From Phycisphaeraceae bacterium (GTDB lineage: Bacteria > Planctomycetota > Phycisphaerae > Phycisphaerales > UBA1924): DNA of 64,000 bases. Both the position numbers and the translations under genes were made by a program. This document shows, one piece after another, positions 28,026 to 36,191 of this stretch. Position 1 is the first letter of the stretch, and each line of letters starts with the position of its first letter. The notes beneath the pieces were generated by a model. The model saw nothing but the letters and a program-made list of their open reading frames with translations. It was not told where the DNA came from and ran no database searches. The stretch is taken from positions 1,054,001 through 1,118,000 of the forward strand of contig JAHBXB010000001.1 of NCBI GenBank assembly GCA_019636655.1. Reading direction: 5' to 3'.

Positions 28026-28940
28026 CTACGTGGAGCGCTTCTCCGCCAGCAACTCCCTCTTGGCACTGGCCAGTTCCTGGAGTTGGGCCTTCTCGACGAC
28101 CGGGTAGTGCAGGTCAAGCGACGCGAGCGCCTCGATCACGATCGCCGCGACAACCAGGCGGGTGAACCACTTGTTATCCGCCGGGACGACATACCACGGC
28201 GCCTCCTTCGACGCCGTATTCCTGATCATGTCCTCGTACGCGTGCGCGTACTGCTTCCAGAACCGCCGCTCCCGGACGTCCGCGGCGGAGAACTTCCAGT
28301 TCTTCTCCGGCTCGTCGATCCGCTCGAGGAACCGCCGCTTCTGCTCGTCGCGGGAGACGTGCAGGAAGATCTTCCTCACCGCCGTTCCGTTGCCGGTCAG
28401 GTACCGCTCGAACCCCCGGATGTCGCGGAACCGTTCGTCCCAGATCCGGCCGGTCACGAGCCGCTTCGGGATCTTCTGGCGGGCGAGGAGTTCCTCGTGC
28501 ACGCGCACCACCAGCACCTCCTCGTAGTACGACCGGTTGAAGATGCCGATGCGGCCGCGCTCCGGCAGCCGCCGCTGGCAGCGCCACAGGTAGTCGTGGT
28601 CCAGTTCTTCCTCCGATGGCGCCTTGAACGCCGACACCTGGCACCCCTGCGGATTGACCCCCGACATGACGTGCTTGATCGCCCCGTCCTTGCCCGCGGC
28701 GTCCATCGCCTGGAACACCACCAGCAGGCTCCATCGATCCTGGGCGTACAGCATCGTCTGCTGCTCCGCCAGCACGTCGACGCCGCGCTGGAGCACCTCG
28801 CGCGCCCGCGGCTTGTCCTCGGACTTGAGCCACGCGGTGTCGCCAGGGTCGCAGTGCTTGAGCCGGAAGCCTCGCCCGTTGTGGACCCGGTACCGCTTGC
28901 TGAGGCGGCGGGCCTCCTTGATCAGCTGCTTGGTATCCAT
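28026..28940 (-). CDS. Polyphosphate kinase 2 (PPK2 family, class III-like)
   Basis: PPK2-type phosphotransferase of 304 residues that uses polyphosphate to phosphorylate nucleoside mono- or diphosphates. Walker A is MDAAGKDG at 79-86 and the Walker B/lid motif FNRSYYEEVLVVRVH starts at 134. The region SGVNPQGCQVSAFKAPSEEELDHDYLWR is strongly PPK2. The flow LKHCDPGDTAW, FLHVSRDEQKRRFLERIDEPEKNWKFS and APWYVVPADNKWF resembles class III enzymes (AMP and ADP both used); class assignment by eye is tentative. Lies 60 bases upstream of the peptidase gene on the same strand. Confidence 0.9.
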   Translation of the reverse strand: MDTKQLIKEARRLSKRYRVHNGRGFRLKHCDPGDTAWLKSEDKPRAREVLQRGVDVLAEQQTMLYAQDRWSLLVVFQAMDAAGKDGAIKHVMSGVNPQGCQVSAFKAPSEEELDHDYLWRCQRRLPERGRIGIFNRSYYEEVLVVRVHEELLARQKIPKRLVTGRIWDERFRDIRGFERYLTGNGTAVRKIFLHVSRDEQKRRFLERIDEPEKNWKFSAADVRERRFWKQYAHAYEDMIRNTASKEAPWYVVPADNKWFTRLVVAAIVIEALASLDLHYPVVEKAQLQELASAKRELLAEKRST

Positions 28941-28970
28941 GAGGCCTCCTCTGGAGCGACGATGGGTCGA

Positions 28971-31316
28971 TCACGGCGTCGGTCGGAGCGAGCGGATCAC
29001 CTGCGTGGCCTGCGGATCGTTCGGCGAGATCTTCAGCGCACGCTCGGCCCAGGCCAGCGCCTCGTCGCGCCGGCCGACGCGGCTGAGCAGCATCGCTCCC
29101 GTGCTCGCCGCCGCGACCTCCCCCGGATCGAGTTCGAGCGCCCGCGAGAGTTCGCGGATCGCTTCCTCGGTCTTGATCTGCATGGCGAGCGACTGGCCCA
29201 GGAGACGGTGGTAGCCGGCGGTCGCCGGGCTCAGTTCGACGGCCTGGCGGATCCACCGCTCCGCTTCGCCGAATCGCGACTGCATCAATGCCACCGTGCC
29301 GGCCGCGGCGATCGCCTCGGCATCGCGGGGGTCCGCCTTCGCGAGCCGCTCGGCGAACGGCCTCGCCGCGACCGCATCGCCGAGCTTGAGCAGGGCAAGC
29401 ATGGAGGCGCGGGCACGCGTCGGATCAAGCGGAGCCCGGGCCTCCCACTGCTGGGCGTACGTCGCGGACGCGGCGCGGTCCCCGGCGAGGCTCGCGGTGT
29501 ACACGAGGTATTCGAGGTCCTCGGGAGCGAACGCCGGCGGGTACGCCGCGATCGCATCCTCGAACAGCGAGCGGGCCGCCTGGTACCACCCCAGGGCGAA
29601 GCAGGTCTTTCCCAGGCGGTAGTACGGCACGGGGCTCGTCACCCGGTCGGCCCATCCGGCCGACTCGTACACCGTCGGACGCGGCATCCGCGACCGGGCT
29701 TCTTCCAGCCACCGGGCCTGATCGCGCGCGAGGTCGATCGCCTGCGTCTGCGGAGATTCGTCATCGCGCAGCAGCACCGCCGCGACCTCGTCCAGGTAGA
29801 CGAGGCGCCAGCCGGGCAAGTGCGCAATGTGCGTGATCAGCGGGAACGCATCCGTGTCGATCACGGCGGAGCGGAAGCCGTACTTCCTGGCGTACTCGTC
29901 GAACTTCATCGGCGGTTCGGTGATCTCGCGGTACTCGCCCAGAATGGCCTGCTCGAAGACCTCGCCGCGGGGATCGATGAACACCGGGATGCCCTGCGCG
30001 AGGGCGTAGGAGCCGATGCCGAGGGAGTTGAACATCGGGCCGGTCGCGCCCGTGGACTTCAGGAACTCGATTGCCCGGACCGGGTAGCGGTGCCTGGCCA
30101 GCCCGATGCCGAACTGGTTGGTGTCGCGCTGCTGGACCGCGAACCGATCCGTCGCCACGAGGCGGACCTGCACGACGCAGAAGATCGCCAGTCCGATCGA
30201 TCCCGCCGCGAGCGCCCACGGCGCCCCTCGGGCCACCGGGCGCCACTCCCAGATCGGCGAGACGCACAGGCCGCGGATCGCCATGGCCGTCGCCGCGATC
30301 GCGAACAGCGGGATGTTCCGGATGGCGGCCGCGGAAAGGGCGAACATCGCGCCGGTGACAATGAGCCAGAACGCCCGCTGCCGCCGCGGCGCGAGGAGCA
30401 CGGACGCCGTGGCGACGCCGATCATCGCCTTGTACCACCACAGCGCCGTGTAGCGATCACCGAACGCAAACGGAGAGGTCAGCTCGAGGATGTACCCCTT
30501 CTGCGCCGTTTCGCCGCTCAGCGCCAGGAACTGGGTGAGCGGCAGAAGGAGCGCCCGGGGCCCGTAGGGATTGATGAGCATCGCGAGGCCGACGATCGCC
30601 GTGATGATCCCCGCCTGGCGCACCCGGCTCGCGCGATCGGGATCAGGCACGGCCCAGCCCGCACGGGCGAGCGCCCACTCGATGGTCTCGCCCACCAGCC
30701 AGGCGCCGGTCACCGCGGGCCCGAGGGGAAAGAAGCCGTGCGTGTTGGCCCACATCGCCTCCACCAGCGGGAGAACCCAGACCCACCGGGTCGGCGCCTG
30801 CATGCGCCGGGCAATGACCCAGAGGAACACGGCCAAGAAGAAGACGCTCACCGTCTCCGGCCGGACCACCATCCGCTGGCTCGATGCCATCGCGGCGACC
30901 GCCACCACACCGCCGGCGATTACCGTCCCGTGGAGCGCCCAGCCCTGGCGGCGGGCGCCGACAAGCCCCGCGGCGGCGGCAAGGCCGAAGGTTGCGAGCA
31001 CGATGAGCGTTCGTGCGATCGATGCGGCCTCGTGGCCCAGGGCGCGTGTGAGGGAGAAGAGAGCGACGCAGTACCCCCAGCGGGTCTCGAGCCACGGGTG
31101 CTGCGGGTTGGTGTACGAGAAGACATCGTGCGACGGGACACCGTGAGAAAGGACGTACTCGCCGACACCCCGCTGCCACCAGTAGTCGACGGGCCAGATG
31201 CGCTGAAACGAGAGCACGCCGACGAGAAGGGCCGCGGCCGCCAACGACACCGCGCCGGCCGCGGTGAGCAGCCGACGCGGGCGATTGGAGGCTTCAGATG
31301 CGGGCGCCTCGGGCAT
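28971..31316 (-). CDS. Polytopic membrane protein with C-terminal TPR repeats
   Basis: Membrane protein of 781 residues. About ten hydrophobic segments fill residues 15-400. Early polar motifs PVDYWWQRGVGEYVLSHGVPSHDVFSYTNP and ETRWGYCV resemble the first loop of GT-C-type glycosyltransferase-like membrane proteins. A soluble alpha/beta part follows (about 410-540). The C-terminal 150 residues hold TPR-like helices (AERWIRQAVELSPATAGYHRLLGQSLAM, AIRELSRALELDPGEVAAASTGAMLL, ALAWAERALKISPNDPQ). The function is not known; sugar transfer is possible by analogy. It starts six bases after a TAGACT hexamer. Confidence 0.78.
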   Translation of the reverse strand: MPEAPASEASNRPRRLLTAAGAVSLAAAALLVGVLSFQRIWPVDYWWQRGVGEYVLSHGVPSHDVFSYTNPQHPWLETRWGYCVALFSLTRALGHEAASIARTLIVLATFGLAAAAGLVGARRQGWALHGTVIAGGVVAVAAMASSQRMVVRPETVSVFFLAVFLWVIARRMQAPTRWVWVLPLVEAMWANTHGFFPLGPAVTGAWLVGETIEWALARAGWAVPDPDRASRVRQAGIITAIVGLAMLINPYGPRALLLPLTQFLALSGETAQKGYILELTSPFAFGDRYTALWWYKAMIGVATASVLLAPRRQRAFWLIVTGAMFALSAAAIRNIPLFAIAATAMAIRGLCVSPIWEWRPVARGAPWALAAGSIGLAIFCVVQVRLVATDRFAVQQRDTNQFGIGLARHRYPVRAIEFLKSTGATGPMFNSLGIGSYALAQGIPVFIDPRGEVFEQAILGEYREITEPPMKFDEYARKYGFRSAVIDTDAFPLITHIAHLPGWRLVYLDEVAAVLLRDDESPQTQAIDLARDQARWLEEARSRMPRPTVYESAGWADRVTSPVPYYRLGKTCFALGWYQAARSLFEDAIAAYPPAFAPEDLEYLVYTASLAGDRAASATYAQQWEARAPLDPTRARASMLALLKLGDAVAARPFAERLAKADPRDAEAIAAAGTVALMQSRFGEAERWIRQAVELSPATAGYHRLLGQSLAMQIKTEEAIRELSRALELDPGEVAAASTGAMLLSRVGRRDEALAWAERALKISPNDPQATQVIRSLRPTP

Positions 31317-31322
31317 CCGCAG

Positions 31323-31328
31323 AGTCTA
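31323..31328 (-). promoter_or_regulatory. -10-like TAGACT before the TPR membrane protein gene
   Basis: Minus-strand TAGACT, six bases (CTGCGG), then the ATG at 31316. No Shine-Dalgarno. One of four identical hexamers at this spacing. Confidence 0.5.
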
Positions 31329-31352
31329 CCGCGGCGAGGCCCGAAGGCTCAC

Positions 31353-31874
31353 CTACTTCTTCGAACCCGAGCCGGTGACCGCGATCTTGCGCGGCTGGAC
31401 GGCCTTGGTCTTGGCGACGCGGACTTCGAGGACCCCGTTGGCAAACCCCGCCGCGACCTTGTCGGGGTCGACATAGTCCGGGAGCGTGAGGCGGCGCTCG
31501 AAGGAACCGAAGCGCCGCTCGGAGCGGTGGAAGTCCTTGCCCGATTCCTCTTCGGTCTCTTCCTTCTCACCGCTGATCGTGAGGGTTGTACCCGCGACGG
31601 CGACCTCGACGTCCTTGGGGTCGACTCCCGGGATCTCGGCGCGGATCACAACCTCCTTGTCCGTCTCGGCGATGTCGATGGCCGGGCTCCAGGCGCCGAG
31701 GCTGGAGGTGTTCCACGTGCCCGTGGTCAGCCCGTTCCAGACGTCGCTGGGGTAGCGACCGACGAACCGCTCGAAGAGCCGGTCCATCTCGTGCTTGAGC
31801 TCGCCGACCGTGGCGGGGAGGAAGCCCTCGGGCTCGTTGTTGTTGTTCCGATTCTTGAAGGGGATGATGCTCAT
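31353..31874 (-). CDS. Hsp20/alpha-crystallin small heat-shock protein (1)
   Basis: Cytosolic ATP-independent holdase, 173 residues. The alpha-crystallin domain covers about residues 65-165 (WSPAIDIAETDKEVVIRAEIPGVDPKDVEVAVAGTTLTISGEK, RRFGSFERRLTLPDYVD, and the ANGVLEVRVAK motif). The N-terminal region contains an Asn run after KNR. GGAG precedes the ATG at 31874. It is the last of three consecutive hsp20 genes; the three sequences differ strongly from each other, so they are old paralogues rather than a recent duplication. Confidence 0.95.
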   Translation of the reverse strand: MSIIPFKNRNNNNEPEGFLPATVGELKHEMDRLFERFVGRYPSDVWNGLTTGTWNTSSLGAWSPAIDIAETDKEVVIRAEIPGVDPKDVEVAVAGTTLTISGEKEETEEESGKDFHRSERRFGSFERRLTLPDYVDPDKVAAGFANGVLEVRVAKTKAVQPRKIAVTGSGSKK

Positions 31875-31961
31875 CGCGGATCTCCGGTGTGGGTTGTGCG
31901 GCGCCATCGGCCGCGGGGTGACTCACGCGCGAACAACGGAAGAGGTCGTCGGCCGCCGGCT

Positions 31962-32366
31962 CTAGGGCTTGGCCTGCACCTGGATCTTGCGCGGGCGCGA
32001 CGCCGCCGACTTGGGCATCGTGACGGTCAGCACGCCGCCGCTGAGTTCCGCCGAGATGGACGAGGCGTCGATCGACTGCCCGATCTGGAACGTGCGCTCG
32101 AAGTCGCCGACGCCGTACTCGCGCAGCAGCGGCTTGCCGCCGGCCTCGCGGGGCCCGACGCGCCCGTGCACGGTGAGGACCCCGTCCTCGAAATCGATGT
32201 CAACGCCGCCCGCGGCGACGCCGGGCATGTCGGCGAGCACGAGGACTTCATCGCGCGTTTCAAGAATGTCGACGGCCGGGCGGAAGACCGGGCCGGTGCG
32301 CATGGGCTCGGCCGAGGCCGGCGCGGCTTCGGAGGCGGGCGCCTGTGTGGTGTTCATCGTGGTCAT
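31962..32366 (-). CDS. Hsp20/alpha-crystallin small heat-shock protein (2)
   Basis: Small heat-shock protein of 134 residues, the shortest of the three. The alpha-crystallin domain covers about 25-130 (RPAVDILETRDEVLVLADMPGVAAGGVDIDFEDGVLTVHGRV, FERTFQIGQSIDASSISAELSGGVLTVTMPK). The N-terminal arm is short and Ala/Pro-rich. It lacks the extended C-terminal IxI-type tail. AAGGAG lies six bases before the ATG. It is 63 bases downstream of the third hsp20 gene. Confidence 0.95.
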   Translation of the reverse strand: MTTMNTTQAPASEAAPASAEPMRTGPVFRPAVDILETRDEVLVLADMPGVAAGGVDIDFEDGVLTVHGRVGPREAGGKPLLREYGVGDFERTFQIGQSIDASSISAELSGGVLTVTMPKSAASRPRKIQVQAKP

Positions 32367-32429
32367 CGGATTCTCCTTGCGGAAGCGTGGTGGTGTGGTT
32401 CGCGGGCCTGGTTCCCCGTGGATCGGTGG

Positions 32430-32888
32430 CTACTTGCTCGAGACCGTGATCTTGCGCGGACGGGCCGACGGGGCCTTTGGAAGGGTGACGGTGAGGACGC
32501 CGTTCTCGAAGCGGGCCTTGACCTGCTCGCTGTCGATATCGGTCGCAAGGTGGATGGCGCGGCTGAACGTCGCGCCGGGCTGCGCGGCCCGTTCCTGGCG
32601 GTGGTAGATCACGTTCTCGGGGTGGGTGTCGGGGACTCGCCCGGAGAGGGTGAGCTCGTTGCCCACGACAGTGACCTCGATGCTGTTCATCGTGAACCCC
32701 GGGAGTTCCGCCTCGACGACGATCTCGTCGCCGGTCTCCCAGGCGTTGATCTGCGGGAACCGGCGCGATTCCGGACGTATCCCGGCGAGGAGCGCCGGGG
32801 CGCTCAGGGCGTCGCCAAAGGCGTTGAAGGCTCCGTTCATCGCGGAGCCGGGGAACGTTCCGAAGATCCGCCTGCTGAGAGTGCTCAT
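32430..32888 (-). CDS. Hsp20/alpha-crystallin small heat-shock protein (3)
   Basis: Small heat-shock protein of 152 residues. The alpha-crystallin domain covers about 45-150 (FPQINAWETGDEIVVEAELPGFTMNSIEVTVVGNELTLSGRV, ATFSRAIHLATDIDSEQVKARFENGVLTVTLPK). AAAGGAG precedes the ATG at 32888. It is the promoter-proximal gene of the hsp20 run and diverges from a dnaJ-type gene across 277 bases. That region holds a GGCATC-N6-GATGCC repeat at 33113-33130 but no CIRCE. Confidence 0.95.
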   Translation of the reverse strand: MSTLSRRIFGTFPGSAMNGAFNAFGDALSAPALLAGIRPESRRFPQINAWETGDEIVVEAELPGFTMNSIEVTVVGNELTLSGRVPDTHPENVIYHRQERAAQPGATFSRAIHLATDIDSEQVKARFENGVLTVTLPKAPSARPRKITVSSK

Positions 32889-33165
32889 GCTCGGTCTCCT
32901 TTCGTTTGTACGCACAAGTCGCGGCGGCTATGCGCCAACCGCACGAAGGTTCCGTTTCAAATCCCGTGCCAAGCGGCGGGAACGACCGCTGCGTGGGCAA
33001 GAGGGACTCTGAACGCCGAGCGGGCTCCATGTGCCTGCCAAAATGACAACTGGTTGCCTGTCGAGTTGACCGGATTCAGGCCTGTGCGGGGCTGGCCGGT
33101 CGCATGTGGTTTGGCATCCGGATTGATGCCGGTACGATCGCTCAGAACGAGAGGGCCCCAACGGC

Positions 33166-34185
33166 ATGTCAGTGAAGTTCCAGGACTATTACGAGACGCT
33201 CGGTGTGCAACGCGATGCGACCGCCGAGGATCTGCAGCGTGCGTTCCGCAAGCTGGCGCGCCAGTACCACCCGGACGTCAACAAGTCGCCGGAGGCCGAG
33301 GCGAAGTTCAAACTGGTGAACGAGGCCTACGAGGTTCTCAAGGATCCGGCGAAGCGCAAGCGGTACGACCAACTCGGGTCGCAGTGGAAGTCGGGGCAGG
33401 ACTTCTCGCCGCCCCCGGGGTGGGACGGCCAGGGGGGCGGGTTCGGGCGGCGGCCGCACCGTGGCGGCGCGCACCGCCACTCGCACCGCGTCGACTTCGG
33501 TGATGCGGGTGGTTTCAGCGATTTCTTCGAGATGTTCTTCGGCGGGCGGGGCGGCGGGGCCTCCCCGTTCGATCAGGGATTCGGGGGGGGATTCGGCGGC
33601 GCGGGCGCCGAGCCGATGCCGCGCGAAGGGGCGTCGCACGAAGCGGACCTGACGATCTCGCTGGAGGATGCGTACCGCGGCGCGACCAAGCGGATCACGC
33701 TGAGCGCGCCCGGCTCCGACGGCGGCGCCTCGCGGACGTACGACGTGAAGATCCCGGCGGGCGTCGCGGAGGGCGCGGTCATCCGCCTCGCCGGGCAGGG
33801 ATCGGCGGGGACGCGGGGCGGCAAGTCGGGGGACCTGCACCTCCGCGTGCACCTCGCGCCGCACCCGGTCTTCCGCGTCCTGGCCGAAGAAGGTGATGGC
33901 CGCGACCTGGCGATGACGCTGCCGATCTCGGCGTGGGAGGCGGCGCTGGGGGCGAAGGTGCAGGTGTCGACGCTGGAAGGCGAGGTGACGCTGACCGTGC
34001 CGCCGGGGGCACAGAGCGGGATGCGGCTCAGGCTCCGCGGACGGGGAATGCCGAGTCGCAAAGGGGACAAGGGCGACCTGTATGTGGAACTGAAGATCGT
34101 GGTTCCCAAGACTCTCACGGACACCGAGCGCGAACTGTTTACCCGCCTGGCTGGAGAATCGAACTTCCAGCCGCGCGGGTCGTAA
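33166..34185 (+). CDS. DnaJ-type co-chaperone without zinc finger (CbpA-like)
   Basis: Type II Hsp40 of 339 residues. The J-domain spans residues 5-70 with HPD at 35-37 (RQYHPDVNK). A Gly/Phe-rich segment follows (about 85-150). The two C-terminal beta-sandwich domains come next (YRGATKRITLSAPG, VKIPAGVAEGAVIRLAGQG, GDLHLRVHLAPHPVFR, LEGEVTLTVPPGAQSGMRLRLRGRGMP). The Cys-rich zinc finger of DnaJ is absent, as in CbpA. GAGAGGG lies eight bases before the ATG. Divergent from the hsp20 run and followed by a membrane protease gene 14 bases downstream, suggesting a protein quality-control unit. Confidence 0.93.
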   Translation: MSVKFQDYYETLGVQRDATAEDLQRAFRKLARQYHPDVNKSPEAEAKFKLVNEAYEVLKDPAKRKRYDQLGSQWKSGQDFSPPPGWDGQGGGFGRRPHRGGAHRHSHRVDFGDAGGFSDFFEMFFGGRGGGASPFDQGFGGGFGGAGAEPMPREGASHEADLTISLEDAYRGATKRITLSAPGSDGGASRTYDVKIPAGVAEGAVIRLAGQGSAGTRGGKSGDLHLRVHLAPHPVFRVLAEEGDGRDLAMTLPISAWEAALGAKVQVSTLEGEVTLTVPPGAQSGMRLRLRGRGMPSRKGDKGDLYVELKIVVPKTLTDTERELFTRLAGESNFQPRGS

Positions 34186-34199
34186 GAGAGGCAACTGCC

Positions 34200-34922
34200 A
34201 TGATGCTGTACCTGCTGCTGTTGATTGGGCCGGTGGTGCTGGCGCTGTGGGCGCAGGCGCGAGTGAAGTCCGCGTACGCGCGGGCGGGCGCGATGGCCGC
34301 GAGGTCGGGGCTCTCCGGGGCCGAGGTGGCGAGGATGATCCTCGACAGCCATGGCGTACGCGGGGTGGGCATCGAGCCGGCCCACGGCTTCATGACGGAC
34401 CACTACGACCCTCGGCACAAGATGCTCCGGCTGAGCGAGGAGGTGTACTCGGGGCGGTCGGTGGCGGCGCTGGGGATCGCGGCGCACGAGGCCGGGCACG
34501 CGCTGCAGGATGCGCAGAAGTACCCGCTGATGGCGGTTCGCAACGCGGCGGTCCCGATGGCTATGGTGGGATCGCAGGCCGGGCTGTTAATCGCGCTCGC
34601 CGGGCTGGTACTTGGTGGCGCGGCCGCGATCGCCAACAACGTACACTCGGGCTTCGGATTCTGGATGTTTATCACAGGGATCGTGCTGTTCACCTTTGTC
34701 GTGCTGTTCCAACTGGTGAACCTGCCGGTCGAGTTCGACGCCAGCAACCGGGCGAAGAGCCTGCTGCAGTCGACGGGGATCGTCGCGCAGGGCGACGAGG
34801 CCAAGGCGATGAACCGGGTGCTGAACGCGGCGGCGATGACGTACGTCGCGGCGACGATCAGCGCGATCGCCACGCTGCTGTACTACCTGCTGGCGTCGGG
34901 GCTGCTGGGGCGGCGCGACTAG
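34200..34922 (+). CDS. Membrane zinc metallopeptidase (YugP-like, DUF2268/neutral zinc metallopeptidase)
   Basis: Membrane-bound metalloprotease of 240 residues. The zinc motif HEAGH is at 96-100 (GIAAHEAGHALQDA). One hydrophobic segment opens the protein, and two or three more lie after residue 115. The pattern SGLSGAEVARMILDSHGV, DHYDPRHKMLRLSEEVYSGRSVAALGIAAHE and NLPVEFDASNRAK matches the YugP family. It follows the CbpA-like gene directly, so removal of damaged membrane proteins is a plausible role. Substrates are unknown. Confidence 0.9.
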   Translation: MMLYLLLLIGPVVLALWAQARVKSAYARAGAMAARSGLSGAEVARMILDSHGVRGVGIEPAHGFMTDHYDPRHKMLRLSEEVYSGRSVAALGIAAHEAGHALQDAQKYPLMAVRNAAVPMAMVGSQAGLLIALAGLVLGGAAAIANNVHSGFGFWMFITGIVLFTFVVLFQLVNLPVEFDASNRAKSLLQSTGIVAQGDEAKAMNRVLNAAAMTYVAATISAIATLLYYLLASGLLGRRD

Positions 34923-34926
34923 AGCA

Positions 34927-36075
34927 TCAGGAGCGCGGGCCGGACTTGATGCGGCTGACAAGGGTCTTGCTGCGGACCTCGAGGCCCTTGATCTCGCTGT
35001 CGAGGGCGTCGCGGTTGGGCGCGTAGCTCATCGCCGTGCGGATGTCGACCCAGTCCTTGCGCACGAGATCGGCGAGCGACTGCGTGAAGGACATCATGCC
35101 CTCGGAGCGGGAGCCGTTGATGATCGACGGGAGATCGGCGTCCTCGCCGTCGCGGATCTTCTCGGCGACCACCGGCGTGTTGATGAGGACCTCCGTGGCG
35201 GGAACGGTGCCGAGACCGCCGAAATCGCTGGCGAAGTTGGCGACGGCGGGGAGGAGCCGCTGGGCGAAGATCGCCCGCATGGTGTTGGAGAGGGCCGAGC
35301 GGATGAACGCGTGCTCCTCGCGCGGGAAGAACTCCAGGATGCGGTTGAAGGCCTGCATGGTGTCGGCGGTATGGAGCGAGCCGAAGACCAGGTGGCCGGT
35401 CTCGGCGGCCTGGATCGCCGCGAGGACGGTGTCGTGGTCGCGGAGCTCGCCGATGAAGATGACGTCGGGGTCCTGGCGGACGATGTAGCGGAGCGCGGCC
35501 TTGTAGTCGGGGACGTCGATGCCCATCTCCCGCTGGGAGATGATGCTCTTGCGCGGGGCGAAGCGGTACTCGACCGGGTCCTCGAGCGTGATGATGTTCT
35601 CGCTGCGGGTCGCGTTGATGTGCTCGATCATCGCGGCGAGGGTGGTGCTCTTGCCCGAGCCGGTGACCCCGACGACGAGGATCATCCCCTCGCCGGTCTG
35701 GTCGATCATCTTGGAGTAGATCTCGGGAAGATGGAGTGCCTCGTAGGTGGGGATGTCGGCCTTGACGCGCCGGATGGCGGCGGCAACGTGCCCGCCGGAG
35801 CGGTACATGTTGACGCGGAAGCGGTCACCCTCTTCGTTGTGGGTGGCAAAGTCGAGGTCGCCTGAGGCTTCGTAGCGGTCACGGAGGCGCTCGGGGATGA
35901 TCGGGTCGAGGAGGTGGTCCGCCTCTTCGGGGGTGAGCGCTTCGGCGCCGACGGCGCGGAGGCTGCCGTTGATCCGGTAGGTCGGGGGGATGCCGACCTT
36001 GACGTGCAGATCGGACGCGGAGTGCCGCTGCATCCCCGCCAAGAGACGCTGGATCGTCAGGCCGCCAGTGATCAT
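34927..36075 (-). CDS. pilT: Type IV pilus retraction/twitching ATPase PilT
   Basis: Hexameric secretion-superfamily ATPase that depolymerises type IV pili, 382 residues. Walker A GVTGSGKST is at 136-144. The Asp box, Walker B (DPDVIFIGELRDHDT) and His box (GHLVFGSLHTADT) are intact, and the N-terminal domain begins with the typical ASDLHVKVGIPPTYRINGSL. The C-terminal region keeps AIFAQRLLPAV rather than AIVSQRL. Other pilus genes are not adjacent. A TATATT about 80 bases upstream may be its -10. Confidence 0.93.
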   Translation of the reverse strand: MITGGLTIQRLLAGMQRHSASDLHVKVGIPPTYRINGSLRAVGAEALTPEEADHLLDPIIPERLRDRYEASGDLDFATHNEEGDRFRVNMYRSGGHVAAAIRRVKADIPTYEALHLPEIYSKMIDQTGEGMILVVGVTGSGKSTTLAAMIEHINATRSENIITLEDPVEYRFAPRKSIISQREMGIDVPDYKAALRYIVRQDPDVIFIGELRDHDTVLAAIQAAETGHLVFGSLHTADTMQAFNRILEFFPREEHAFIRSALSNTMRAIFAQRLLPAVANFASDFGGLGTVPATEVLINTPVVAEKIRDGEDADLPSIINGSRSEGMMSFTQSLADLVRKDWVDIRTAMSYAPNRDALDSEIKGLEVRSKTLVSRIKSGPRS

Positions 36076-36191
36076 GGTTGACTCCCCACACCGCGCCGGG
36101 CCGGAAGGAAGATTCCGGGTCCCACGTCGCGGGCTTGATTGGGCTACCGACCAATATACGACATGTTGCAGGGAACTGTGAGCGGCTTGGC

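Noticed and set aside
33112-33127. Sigma-54-like element (TGGCAT-N5-TTGAT) upstream of the dnaJ-type gene
   Set aside because: The GG-N10-GC rule is not met (GA instead of GC), and the same bases form the GGCATC/GATGCC repeat. Too weak to call.
26706-33503. A 2265-codon open frame on the plus strand
   Set aside because: It runs antisense through six well-supported genes (peptidase, PPK2, TPR protein, three hsp20) and its protein is low-complexity Arg/Pro/His-rich. Such frames arise from GC-rich codon bias.
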